Assembly (NCBI RefSeq): GCF_900105675.1
Contig: NZ_LT629786.1
Span: 4,526,001 to 4,590,000 of the forward strand
Source of the DNA: Pseudomonas synxantha
GTDB lineage: Bacteria; Pseudomonadota; Gammaproteobacteria; Pseudomonadales; Pseudomonadaceae
Length of the DNA: 64,000 nucleotides
Reading direction: 5' to 3'
Shown: positions 34,353-44,194 of the stretch, one piece after another
How positions within the stretch are numbered: position 1 is the stretch's first letter
Layout: each line of letters starts with the position of its first letter
Translations under genes and position numbers: made by a program
The notes under the pieces: generated by a model
Told to the model about the DNA's origin: nothing
Databases searched by the model: none
What the model saw: only the letters and a program-made list of their open reading frames with translations

Positions 34353-35323
34353 TGGCCGTCGTTCTTACCGCCCGCGACCTGACCCGTCACTACGAAGTGT
34401 CCCGTGGCCTGTTCAAGGGCCACGCCACCGTACGTGCTCTCAATGGTGTGTCCTTCGAACTGGAAGCCGGCAAGACCCTGGCCGTGGTAGGCGAGTCGGG
34501 TTGCGGCAAATCCACCCTGGCCCGGGCCCTGACGCTGATTGAAGAGCCCTCGTCGGGCTCCTTGAAAATCGCCGGGCAAGAAGTGGCTGGCGCCGACAAG
34601 GCCCAGCGCAAGCAGTTGCGCAAAGACGTGCAAATGGTGTTCCAGAGCCCCTATGCCTCTTTGAACCCACGCCAGAAGGTCGGCGATCAACTGGCGGAAC
34701 CGTTGCTGATCAACACCAACCTGTCCGCTGCCGAGCGCCGCGAAAAAGTGCAGGCGATGATGAAGCAAGTGGGCCTGCGCCCCGAGCATTATCAGCGCTA
34801 CCCGCACATGTTCTCCGGCGGCCAGCGCCAGCGTATCGCCCTGGCCCGGGCAATGATGCTGCAACCCAAAGTGCTGGTGGCGGATGAGCCGACCTCGGCG
34901 CTGGACGTGTCGATCCAGGCCCAGGTGCTCAACCTGTTCATGGACCTGCAGCAGGAGTTCAACACCGCCTACGTGTTCATCTCCCATAACCTGGCGGTGG
35001 TGCAGCACGTTGCTGACGATGTGATGGTGATGTACCTCGGCCGCCCCGTGGAAGTGGGCCCCAAGGAAGACATTTACGCACGCCCCCTGCACCCCTACAC
35101 CCAGGCGCTGCTGTCGGCCACCCCGACGATTCATCCTGACCCGGACAAGCCGAAGATCAAGATCGTCGGCGAGCTGCCCAACCCGCTGAATCCGCCGCCT
35201 GGCTGCGCGTTCCACAAGCGTTGCCCGTATGCGACCGAACGCTGCAGCAGCGAGGAGCCGTTGTTGCGGCCGTTGGATAATCGGCAGGTGGCGTGCCATT
35301 ACGCGGAGCAGTTTGTGGCCTGA
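34352..35323 (+). CDS. dppF: Dipeptide ABC transporter ATPase DppF
   Basis: The 323-residue ATPase has Walker A GESGCGKS, signature FSGGQRQRIALARAM, Walker B VLVADEPTSALD and the family C-terminus with GCAFHKRCPYATERC. GGAGGTG lies six bases before the ATG, and the start is coupled to the dppD stop. It is the last gene of the dpp run and is followed by a probable terminator. With DppD it powers uptake of peptides delivered by the four binding proteins. Confidence 0.95.
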   Translation: MAVVLTARDLTRHYEVSRGLFKGHATVRALNGVSFELEAGKTLAVVGESGCGKSTLARALTLIEEPSSGSLKIAGQEVAGADKAQRKQLRKDVQMVFQSPYASLNPRQKVGDQLAEPLLINTNLSAAERREKVQAMMKQVGLRPEHYQRYPHMFSGGQRQRIALARAMMLQPKVLVADEPTSALDVSIQAQVLNLFMDLQQEFNTAYVFISHNLAVVQHVADDVMVMYLGRPVEVGPKEDIYARPLHPYTQALLSATPTIHPDPDKPKIKIVGELPNPLNPPPGCAFHKRCPYATERCSSEEPLLRPLDNRQVACHYAEQFVA

Positions 35324-35383
35324 GGCAACACAGCCTCCTAGAGGGGCTGCGGTTTCAATGAGTTCCATCGCTCTTCCCGCCAG

Positions 35384-35420
35384 ATTGCGCATCAGTCTGG
35401 CCGGAGGGGCTTTTTTTTGC
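35384..35420 (+). terminator. Probable terminator after dppF
   Basis: GCCAGA/TCTGGC arms are followed by CGGAGGGGC and eight T. Alternative pairing of GGAGGGGCT with upstream AGCCTCC is possible; either would place a stem before the T-run. Confidence 0.6.
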
Positions 35421-35484
35421 GTAAAACACTGAGCCAGAGCCTTTTGCAAAATGTATAGATTGTAAATGAAATTTACTTTTGTTT

Positions 35485-35503
35485 GAGAATCAATACCATT
35501 ACG
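35485..35503 (+). promoter_or_regulatory. Fur box upstream of pfeA
   Basis: GAGAATCAATACCATTACG matches 12 of 19 positions of the classical Fur consensus and lies 96 bases before the receptor start. The core AGAATCAATACCATT recurs exactly at the piu locus (on the minus strand at 47577-47593). Confidence 0.7.
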
Positions 35504-35598
35504 GCGCAATGAGAGCGCTGAACATCGTCCGGTAAACCAGGGTTTCTGCACAAGGCGATTCAGGCGCATCTCGCTCAATCGCCCCTCCAAAGGACCTT

Positions 35599-37863
35599 AT
35601 GGACATGTCGTCTCAATTCAGGCTCAGCCATCTATCGCTGGCGTTTATCGCTACCCTTTCGTCCCCCGCGCTGTTGGCGGAGAGTGTGGAAAAACAGCGC
35701 GATAAAGTGCCGATCGAAGCGACAGACCTGCCTGTAGACGGCCAACCTCAAGCCTTGGTGCTGGAAGAAACGCGAGTACTAGGCAACGCTGCCGAAGAAC
35801 TCAAGCAAGCCCCTGGCGTATCGATCATCACCGCCGAGGACATCAAGAAGCGCCCACCCACCAACGACCTGTCGGAGATCATCCGCCGCGAGCCAGGCGT
35901 CAACCTGACTGGCAACAGCTCCAGCGGCAGCCGCGGTAATAACCGTCAGATCGACCTGCGCGGCATGGGCCCGGAAAACACCCTGATCCTGATCGATGGC
36001 AAACCCTCCACCTCACGCAACGCCGTGCGTTATGGCTGGAGCGGTGACCGTGATACCCGTGGCGAAACCAACTGGGTGCCGGCCGAAGAAGTCGAGCGCA
36101 TTGAAATCCTGCGCGGCCCGGCCGCCGCTCGTTATGGCTCCGGGGCCATGGGCGGGGTGATCAACATCATCACCAAACGCCCGACCGACCAATTGCACGG
36201 TTCGCTGACCGCCTACACCGCCTTCCCCGAAAACGATGCCGAAGGCGCGAGCAAACGTACCAACTTCAATCTCAGCGGCCCGCTGACCGACAGTCTCGCG
36301 TTCCGCGTCTATGGCGGGCTGAACAAGACCGACGCCGATGACGCCGACATCAACCGCGCAGCCCAAGCGACGCCTGATTCTTTGGTCGCTGGCCGCGAAG
36401 GCGTACGCAATAAAGACGTCAATGGCTTGCTGAGCTGGCAATTCACCCCAGAGCAAACCCTCGACCTGGAAGCCAGCTATAGCCGCCAGGGTAATATTTT
36501 TGCCGGCGACACCATGCTCAACGGCGGTGGCGCATTCGTTGAAAGCCTGGTGGGCAAGGAAACCAGTGTGATTCAACGCAGCAGCTTCTCTGCAACCCAC
36601 CGCGGTGAATTTGACTGGGGCTCGACCCTGGCCTCGCTGACCCACGACCTGACCCGCAACGAGCGTCTCAACGAAGGCCTGGCCGGTGCCGGCGAGGGTG
36701 CGCCTTCGGCCAGCGCCGGTCGTTTCGAATCACGCTTGCGCAATACCCGGGCCACCGCCGAGGTCAACCTGCCACTGAGCCTGGGCACCGAACAGGTGCT
36801 GACCCTGGGCAGCGAATACCTCTACGAATCGATGAACGATCCCGGCTCGTTGCGCCCGCAAAGCTATGACCCAGGCACCGGCGGCGTCCCCGCCATTCCT
36901 GGTGTCAGCCGCAACAGCACCAAGACCACCGCATCGAGCTACGCATTGTTTGCCGAGGACAACATCGAACTGGGCAGCAAGACCATCATCACCCCGGGCC
37001 TGCGCTACGACGATCATGAAGAATACGGCGGCAACTGGAGCCCCAGCCTCAACGCCTCCCATCAGTTGACCGATGAGCTGAGCCTCAAGGGCGGTATCGC
37101 CCGGGCCTACAAGACCCCGAACCTGTACCAGTCCAACCCCAATTATTTGCTATACAGCCGTGGCAACGGTTGCAACGCCAGCGAAGCCAACATGGGCGGT
37201 TGCTACCTGGTGGGTAATCGGGACTTGAAACCGGAAATCAGCGTCAATAAAGAAATCGGCCTGGCCTACGACAAGGGCAACTGGCGCACCAGCGCGACGT
37301 ACTTCCGCAATGACTACAAGAACAAGATCAATGCCAGCAACGAGGCGGCGTTCCGCCTGGGCAATGGTCGCCGTGTACTTGAATGGGAGAACAGCGGACC
37401 GGCGTTGGTGCAAGGGGTTGAAGGCAACCTTTTCGTAAGCCTGCGCAGCGATCTGGACTGGAACACCAACCTGACCTACATGATCGACTCCAAGGACAAA
37501 GACACCGGCGAGCCGTTGAGCATCATCCCCAAGTACACCATCAACACCACACTGGACTGGCAAGCCACCGACAAGCTGTCCTTCCAGGTCAGCGGCACCT
37601 ACTACGGCAAGCAGGAATCGCCGACACTCAACTCACGCAGCGCCAACAGCTATGACCGCAGCGCCCAGCAGGATGTCGACCCGTACGGGTTGATGGGCCT
37701 GAGCAGTGGTTACGAGTTCAGCAAAAACTTGAGCGTGCGTGTCGGTATCAACAACCTGCTGGACAAGCGCCTGTCACGCAAAGGCAATGCCGAGGATGCC
37801 GGTGCCCAGACCTATAACGAGCCGGGCCGGGCTTACTTCGCGTCGGTGACCACCTCGTTCTAA
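35599..37863 (+). CDS. pfeA: TonB-dependent ferric-enterobactin receptor (PfeA/FepA type)
   Basis: The 754-residue outer-membrane receptor has a signal peptide (1-27), a plug domain (ELKQAPGVSIITAEDIKKRP, NDLSEIIRREPGVNLTGNSSSG, EILRGPAAARYGSGAMGG) and a 22-strand barrel ending in ASVTTSF. Plug and strand sequences follow P. aeruginosa PfeA closely (GMGPENTLILIDGKP, YKTPNLYQSNPNYLLYSRG). It binds ferric enterobactin-type catecholates and moves them with TonB energy. AAAGGA precedes the ATG and a Fur box lies upstream, so iron represses it. The pfeRS two-component genes found next to pfeA in P. aeruginosa are absent here. Confidence 0.88.
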   Translation: MDMSSQFRLSHLSLAFIATLSSPALLAESVEKQRDKVPIEATDLPVDGQPQALVLEETRVLGNAAEELKQAPGVSIITAEDIKKRPPTNDLSEIIRREPGVNLTGNSSSGSRGNNRQIDLRGMGPENTLILIDGKPSTSRNAVRYGWSGDRDTRGETNWVPAEEVERIEILRGPAAARYGSGAMGGVINIITKRPTDQLHGSLTAYTAFPENDAEGASKRTNFNLSGPLTDSLAFRVYGGLNKTDADDADINRAAQATPDSLVAGREGVRNKDVNGLLSWQFTPEQTLDLEASYSRQGNIFAGDTMLNGGGAFVESLVGKETSVIQRSSFSATHRGEFDWGSTLASLTHDLTRNERLNEGLAGAGEGAPSASAGRFESRLRNTRATAEVNLPLSLGTEQVLTLGSEYLYESMNDPGSLRPQSYDPGTGGVPAIPGVSRNSTKTTASSYALFAEDNIELGSKTIITPGLRYDDHEEYGGNWSPSLNASHQLTDELSLKGGIARAYKTPNLYQSNPNYLLYSRGNGCNASEANMGGCYLVGNRDLKPEISVNKEIGLAYDKGNWRTSATYFRNDYKNKINASNEAAFRLGNGRRVLEWENSGPALVQGVEGNLFVSLRSDLDWNTNLTYMIDSKDKDTGEPLSIIPKYTINTTLDWQATDKLSFQVSGTYYGKQESPTLNSRSANSYDRSAQQDVDPYGLMGLSSGYEFSKNLSVRVGINNLLDKRLSRKGNAEDAGAQTYNEPGRAYFASVTTSF

Positions 37864-37881
37864 GTCACCGCCGGATGTCTG

Positions 37882-37928
37882 AAAAGCGCCTTCCGCCAGC
37901 TATAGCCTGACGGAAGGCGCGTTCTTTT
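37882..37928. terminator. Bidirectional terminator between pfeA and the small secreted protein gene
   Basis: GCGCCTTCCG and CGGAAGGCGC form a perfect stem with GTTCTTTT on the plus side and CTTTTC on the minus side. It serves two convergent genes. Confidence 0.8.
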
Positions 37929-37936
37929 CAGCAAGA

Positions 37937-38191
37937 CTACGTCTGGCTGTCGCCTTCGTCTGCGTCGTCGCTGTCAGGCTCGTCGGTAGTCGAGTCATCA
38001 TCACCCTCGCTGCCGCCCTGGCCTTGATCGCCTGGTTCGGCTTCGGACTTGGCCAACTGCAAGTCCGATGCCTGGCCACTCGTCACGACCCCTACGCTCT
38101 GCACCGGGTTATGCGCCCAGGCCGTCGACATCCCCAACGACAACAGCACCAGCACCTTCATCAACAGCACTACGCGTTGAAAAATACTCAT
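37937..38191 (-). CDS. Small secreted acidic protein, function unknown
   Basis: The 84-residue product has a clear signal peptide (about 1-27, ...MSTAWA-HNPV). After a short spacer comes a very acidic tail rich in Asp, Glu, Ser and Gly (EGDDDSTTDEPDSDDADEGD). I recognise no domain. Such tails suggest metal or cation binding or a disordered periplasmic protein, but nothing more can be said. The start MSIFQRVV is chosen over an upstream ATG because it starts the signal peptide. It is convergent with pfeA and upstream of prfC on the same strand, with a collapsed REP palindrome between them. Confidence 0.65.
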   Translation of the reverse strand: MSIFQRVVLLMKVLVLLSLGMSTAWAHNPVQSVGVVTSGQASDLQLAKSEAEPGDQGQGGSEGDDDSTTDEPDSDDADEGDSQT

Positions 38192-38305
38192 GGTTGATTC
38201 CGTCCAGTCAGTGAATGGGACCCGCACGGCAGTCATTAACTGCCACCAGCGTTTACGCTAGTCGCGATGCCGAATTACCGCCAATCTCCAACCTTTTGGA
38301 GATCA

Positions 38306-38340
38306 AAATGTGGGAGGGGGCTTGCCCCCTCCCACATTCT
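38306..38340. repeat. Collapsed REP palindrome
   Basis: GTGGGAGGGGGCTTG runs directly into CCCCCTCCCAC, giving a near-perfect palindrome with no loop. It looks like a REPIN that lost its centre and lies just after prfC, where it could also act as a transcript-end hairpin. Confidence 0.8.
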
Positions 38341-38356
38341 CTCAACCGCCCAGACC

Positions 38357-39940
<1,584 letters not shown>

Positions 39941-40051
39941 GGGAAATCGCCTGGCAGGTGAGTCAAAAAAGGGCGGCGAGTATAGCGCAAACCCGAGGGT
40001 ACAGACCACCGTTGAGCCTATTGGGGGTGGCTAAATGCGCCCAAGTGTGGA

Positions 40052-40065
40052 ACCTTTTAAAAGGT
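40052..40065. promoter_or_regulatory. 14-base palindrome upstream of the osmoprotectant operon
   Basis: ACCTTTTAAAAGGT is a perfect palindrome in the gap between divergent prfC and the ABC operon. It is a candidate operator. The rest of the 333-base gap has only weak stems (CCCCTG/CAGGGG, AGCCTG/AGGCT). Confidence 0.4.
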
Positions 40066-40273
40066 AGAGACGTCCACTCCCCTGCTACCGCACTCGGAAC
40101 AGGGGCTGAAAAATCAGCTAGTTAGCCTGACGAGGCTGCGCTTATGGCTCGAACTCATGCCGCTTTTGACGGCATTGGCGAGCTGCATTTCGCGATCACA
40201 TTTCGCTGACAGCCAGCAATGGCATGCCACGCGGGAATGTGTTCGTCGACAGAAGAAAAAAAGGAGTCCGCCT

Positions 40274-40990
40274 GTGGCTATTCGCTATGGCAAAGGGCTT
40301 ATAGGAGCAGCGGTTGTCGTCGCGCTCCTGGCCCTGCTGGTCCACTGGATCGGCATCAACACGATCGAACTGTACCGCGACGATTTGTTGTTTTACCTGC
40401 AAGCTCATCTGATTCTCGTCCTAGTCTCCATGCTGGCAGCCCTGATTGTGGGCATCCCCGCTGGTATCCTGCTCAGCCGACCCAACATGGTCGGGCGTGC
40501 AGAACGTTTCATGCAAATCTTCAACATCGGCAACACCGTCCCTCCCCTGGCCGTACTGGCCATCGCCCTCGGCGTCCTCGGCATCGGCAGCGGCCCGGCC
40601 ATCTTCGCGTTGTTCCTCGCCTCCTTGCTGCCCATCGTGCGCAACACCTACGAAGGCCTGAAGAATGTTCAGGGTTCCCTGAAGGAAGCCGCCACCGGCA
40701 TCGGCATGACCCCGCGCCAGGTGCTGTTTCGCGTGGAACTGCCCAACGCCGTGCCGATCATCATTGGCGGTGTACGTGTGGCCCTGGCGATCAACGTCGG
40801 CACCGCACCACTGGCGTTCCTGATTGGCGCCAACAGCCTGGGCAGCCTGATCTTCCCCGGCATTGCCCTGAACAACCAGCCGCAACTGCTGCTCGGCACT
40901 GCATGCACCGCGCTGCTCGCCTTGCTGCTTGATGGCCTGGTGACCATGGCCAGCCGTCTCTGGCTGGAACGCGGGTTACGTCCGTCTTAA
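40274..40990 (+). CDS. Osmoprotectant ABC transporter permease (OpuCB/OpuBB type)
   Basis: The 238-residue permease has about six helices and the family blocks NIGNTVPPLAVLAIALGVLGIG, FLASLLPIVRNTYEGLKNV and the EAA loop AATGIGMTPRQVLFRVELPNAVPIIIGG. It starts at GTG (MAIRYGKG) because AAGGAG lies seven bases before it; longer in-frame readings are not conserved. It is the first of four genes encoding a glycine betaine/choline/carnitine-type transporter. Its order permease-binding protein-permease-ATPase differs from the opuC operon, where the ATPase comes first. Confidence 0.9.
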   Translation: MAIRYGKGLIGAAVVVALLALLVHWIGINTIELYRDDLLFYLQAHLILVLVSMLAALIVGIPAGILLSRPNMVGRAERFMQIFNIGNTVPPLAVLAIALGVLGIGSGPAIFALFLASLLPIVRNTYEGLKNVQGSLKEAATGIGMTPRQVLFRVELPNAVPIIIGGVRVALAINVGTAPLAFLIGANSLGSLIFPGIALNNQPQLLLGTACTALLALLLDGLVTMASRLWLERGLRPS

Positions 40991-41010
40991 GGCTTGGCAA
41001 AGGAATTCAC

Positions 41011-41904
41011 ATGAAAAAACTAAGCTTGATATTAGGCTGCGTCCTGCTGTTCGCAGGTATTGCGCAAGCCGCAGAAAAACCGCTAATCCGCATAGGCGCA
41101 CGGGTCTTCACCGAGCAGACCCTGCTGGCCGAAATCACCTCCCAGTACCTGCGCACCAAGGGCTATGACGCCCGCGTCACTGGCGGCCTGGGCAGCAACC
41201 TGGCGCGCAGTGCCCAGGAAAGTGGGCAACTGGACCTGATCTGGGAATACACCGGCGTCTCCCTGGTGGCCTACAACCACGTGGACGAGAAACTCGACAG
41301 CGAACAGTCCTACGCCCGGGTGAAAGAACTCGACGCGAAAAAAGGCTTGGTCTGGCTCTCGCCGTCGAAATTCAGCAACACCTACGCGCTGGCACTGCCG
41401 GAAAACGTGGCCAAGGAATTTCCGCAGATCAACAGCATCAGCGACCTGACCAGGGCCCTGGCCGAGGACACCAAGGAGAACCGCCTGGTGGCCCTCGACA
41501 CCGAGTTCGCCAACCGCTCCGACGGCATGGGCGGCATGGTCAAGTTGTATGACATGAACCTCACGCGCAAAAACACTCGGCAGATGGACGCTGGCCTGGT
41601 CTACACCGCCCTGCGTAATGGCCAGGTGTTTGCCGGTCTGGTCTACACCACCGACGGCCGCCTGAACGCGTTCAAATTGAAGCTGCTGGCCGACGACAAA
41701 CATTACTTCCCGGACTACACCGCAGCCCCGGTGATCCGTCAGCAATATCTCGACCAGCATCCTCAGTTGGCCGCAGAGCTCAAGCCCTTGGCCGAGCTGT
41801 TCGACGACGCAACCATGCGCGCGCTGAATGCGCGGGTCGACGTCGACCACGAAAGCCCGTCCGCTGTCGCCGCCGATTTCCTGCGCCAACATCCGATCAA
41901 CTAA
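41011..41904 (+). CDS. Osmoprotectant ABC transporter substrate-binding protein (OpuCC/OpuAC type)
   Basis: The 297-residue protein has a signal peptide (1-20, AQA-AEK) and the OpuAC fold blocks IRIGARVFTEQTLLAEITSQYL, DLIWEYTGVSLVAYNH, VYTTDGRLNAFKLKLLADDKHYFP and PVIRQQYLDQHP. The signal peptide lacks a lipobox Cys, so it is a free periplasmic protein. It captures a quaternary amine such as glycine betaine, choline or carnitine; the exact ligand cannot be read from sequence. AAAGGAA precedes the ATG. Confidence 0.9.
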   Translation: MKKLSLILGCVLLFAGIAQAAEKPLIRIGARVFTEQTLLAEITSQYLRTKGYDARVTGGLGSNLARSAQESGQLDLIWEYTGVSLVAYNHVDEKLDSEQSYARVKELDAKKGLVWLSPSKFSNTYALALPENVAKEFPQINSISDLTRALAEDTKENRLVALDTEFANRSDGMGGMVKLYDMNLTRKNTRQMDAGLVYTALRNGQVFAGLVYTTDGRLNAFKLKLLADDKHYFPDYTAAPVIRQQYLDQHPQLAAELKPLAELFDDATMRALNARVDVDHESPSAVAADFLRQHPIN

Positions 41905-41916
41905 GAAGGAGAAGAC

Positions 41917-42570
41917 ATGGAATTCCTGAACGCCTTTTCCCATCTTGATTGGGCCCAAGTCCTGCACCTGACCTGGCAGCACATCACCCTGGTCGGCATC
42001 GCAGTGATCCTGGCTATCGTCGTCGGCGTGCCCCTGGGCGTGCTGATGACCCGCTTCCCGACCCTGGCCGGTCCGTTGCAGGCTAGCGCTACGGTGCTGC
42101 TGACCGTGCCGTCCATCGCCCTGTTCGGCCTGCTGTTGCCCTTCTACTCCAAGTTCGGCCAGGGCCTCGGGCCGATGCCAGCGATCACCGCCGTATTCCT
42201 CTACTCCCTGCTGCCGATCATGCGTAATACCTACCTGGCCCTCACCGGGGTGGAACCGGGTATTCGCGAAGCCGCACGCGGCATCGGCATGACCTTCGGC
42301 CAGCGCCTGCGCATGGTCGAACTGCCGATTGCCGTGCCGGTGATCCTCGCTGGTGTGCGTACCGCCGTCGTGATGAACATCGGTGTGATGACCATCGCCG
42401 CCACCATCGGTGCCGGTGGCCTGGGTGTACTTATTCTGGCTTCCATCAGCCGCAGCGATATGTCGATGCTGATTGTCGGCGCCGTGCTGGTCAGTCTCCT
42501 GGCCATCTTCGCCGACCTGCTTCTGCAATGGCTGCAACGCTCGCTGACTCCAAAAGGATTGCTCAAATGA
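41917..42570 (+). CDS. Osmoprotectant ABC transporter permease (OpuCD/OpuBD type)
   Basis: The 217-residue permease is the second membrane subunit, with ITLVGIAVILAIVVGVPLGVLMTRFP, TVPSIALFGLLLPFY and the EAA loop ARGIGMTFGQRLRMVELPIAVPVILAGVRTAVV (shown in the two halves of this segment). AGAAGGAGA precedes the ATG by six bases, and its stop overlaps the ATPase start by four bases (ATGA), so the two are translationally coupled. Confidence 0.9.
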   Translation: MEFLNAFSHLDWAQVLHLTWQHITLVGIAVILAIVVGVPLGVLMTRFPTLAGPLQASATVLLTVPSIALFGLLLPFYSKFGQGLGPMPAITAVFLYSLLPIMRNTYLALTGVEPGIREAARGIGMTFGQRLRMVELPIAVPVILAGVRTAVVMNIGVMTIAATIGAGGLGVLILASISRSDMSMLIVGAVLVSLLAIFADLLLQWLQRSLTPKGLLK

Positions 42571-43724
42571 TCGAACTTCAAAACCTGTCCAAGACTTTTC
42601 AAAGCAACGGCAAGACCATTACCGCCGTCAACGATGTAAGCCTGACCGTCAACGAAGGCGAGATTTGTGTATTCCTCGGCCCGTCGGGCTGCGGCAAGAG
42701 CACCACGCTGAAGATGATCAACCGCCTGATCAAGCCCTCCTCGGGCAAGATCCTGATCAACGGTGAAGACACCACCGACCTGGACGAAGTGACCCTGCGC
42801 CGCAACATCGGCTATGTGATCCAGCAGATCGGCCTGTTCCCCAACATGACCATCGAAGAGAACATTGTGGTGGTGCCCAAGCTGCTCGGCTGGGACAAGC
42901 AGAAGTGCCACGACCGCGCCCGCGAATTGATGAGCATGATCAAGCTGGAACCCAAGCAGTACCTGCATCGCTACCCGCGTGAACTGTCCGGCGGCCAGCA
43001 GCAGCGCATCGGTGTGATCCGTGCCCTGGCGGCCGATGCGCCGCTGTTGCTGATGGATGAGCCGTTCGGCGCGGTCGACCCGATCAACCGCGAAATGATC
43101 CAGAACGAGTTCTTCGAGATGCAGCGCGCGCTGAACAAGACCGTGATCATGGTCAGCCACGACATCGACGAAGCGATCAAGCTGGGTGACAAGATCGCCA
43201 TCTTCCGCGCCGGCAAGCTGTTGCAGATCGACCATCCGGACACGCTGCTGGCGCACCCGGCCGACGAGTTTGTCAGCAACTTCGTGGGCCAGGACAGCAC
43301 CCTCAAGCGCCTGCTGTTGGTGAAGGCCGAAGACGCGGCGGACAACGCCCCGTCGGTCAGCCCGGAAACCCCGGTGGCCGATGCCCTGGAACTGATGGAC
43401 GAGCATGACCGTCGCTACGTGGTGGTCACCTGTGCCGAGAACAAGGCGCTGGGTTATGTACGCCGTCGCGACTTGCACCGTCAGACCGGTACATGTGGCC
43501 AGTACCTGCGCGAGTTCAACGCCACCGCCGTGTACGACGAGCATTTGCGCATCCTGCTGTCGCGCATGTATGAGTTCAACCGCTCGTGGTTGCCGGTGAT
43601 GGATGCGGAGCGGGTGTTCCTGGGTGAAGTGACCCAGGAGTCGATTGCCGAGTACCTGAGCTCTGGCAAGTCCCGTGGCGGCAAGACCAGTATTGTCTCG
43701 CCTGCCGAGACTGCATTGGCTTGA
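42567..43724 (+). CDS. Osmoprotectant ABC transporter ATPase with CBS domains (OpuCA type)
   Basis: The 385-residue ATPase has Walker A GPSGCGKST, the QQIGLFPNMTIEENI Q-loop region, signature LSGGQQQRIGVIRAL and Walker B LLLMDEPFGAVD. A CBS pair (about residues 255-370) follows, which in OpuA/OpuC transporters senses ionic strength or cyclic-di-AMP-like ligands. AAAAGGA lies before the ATG. It is the last gene of the operon; a REPIN follows and may stabilise or end the message. Confidence 0.9.
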   Translation: MIELQNLSKTFQSNGKTITAVNDVSLTVNEGEICVFLGPSGCGKSTTLKMINRLIKPSSGKILINGEDTTDLDEVTLRRNIGYVIQQIGLFPNMTIEENIVVVPKLLGWDKQKCHDRARELMSMIKLEPKQYLHRYPRELSGGQQQRIGVIRALAADAPLLLMDEPFGAVDPINREMIQNEFFEMQRALNKTVIMVSHDIDEAIKLGDKIAIFRAGKLLQIDHPDTLLAHPADEFVSNFVGQDSTLKRLLLVKAEDAADNAPSVSPETPVADALELMDEHDRRYVVVTCAENKALGYVRRRDLHRQTGTCGQYLREFNATAVYDEHLRILLSRMYEFNRSWLPVMDAERVFLGEVTQESIAEYLSSGKSRGGKTSIVSPAETALA

Positions 43725-43741
43725 CCTGACACAACAGGGAT

Positions 43742-43834
43742 AAATGTGGGAGGGGGCTTGCTCCCGATAGCGGTGTATCAGTGACTGAGAAGTGACTGAC
43801 ACACCGCTATCGGGGGCAAGCCCCTCCCACATTT
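43742..43834. repeat. REPIN (inverted pair of REP elements)
   Basis: A forward copy (43742-43774) and an inverted copy (43803-43834) surround a loop that itself pairs (GTGTATCAGTGACT/AGTGACTGACAC), so the whole element can fold as one long hairpin. Confidence 0.92.
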
Positions 43835-44194
43835 GCACTCTAGCGTGTCAGGGAAATCCCATCGTTTTGCCCAATCCGGGGAACATCAATCCGTCACACC
43901 GGTCGGTTACATAAGTAGCTGCACGCGGCCGTACGACGAACGCGTGCAAAAACGCGACATTTTTAGTTGATCCCACGCCCATCAAGCCCTAAAGTTCGCG
44001 CCGAACGTCCATGCTGGAAACGATCCATCCGGCTCAAGTACTGACGACGAGACAGCAAGGCCAAGGGAAGCTTATCCCATGGCCTTTTTGCTTTCGGCGA
44101 CATGCCTTGGGAAGTAGGCGAACCAAAGTGGGGATACGGAGGACGTTCAGTTGTACCCATTGATTAATACAGTTTGCCCCTAGGAGTCCCCAGC
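43835..44194 (+). other. Long leader region of the ornithine decarboxylase gene
   Basis: No protein gene is seen in this 360-base stretch. It holds an inverted repeat GCACGCG/CGCGTGC (43921-43947) and a strong terminator-like stem (44055-44091) about 100 bases before the start codon. It could encode a small RNA or a conditional leader (attenuator). No promoter could be fixed. Confidence 0.5.
44055..44091 (+). terminator. Terminator-like stem in the speC leader
   Basis: AAGGCCA pairs with TGGCCTT, extended inside by GGGA/TCCC, and is followed by T residues to GC. On the plus strand this would end transcription before speC. Confidence 0.75.
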
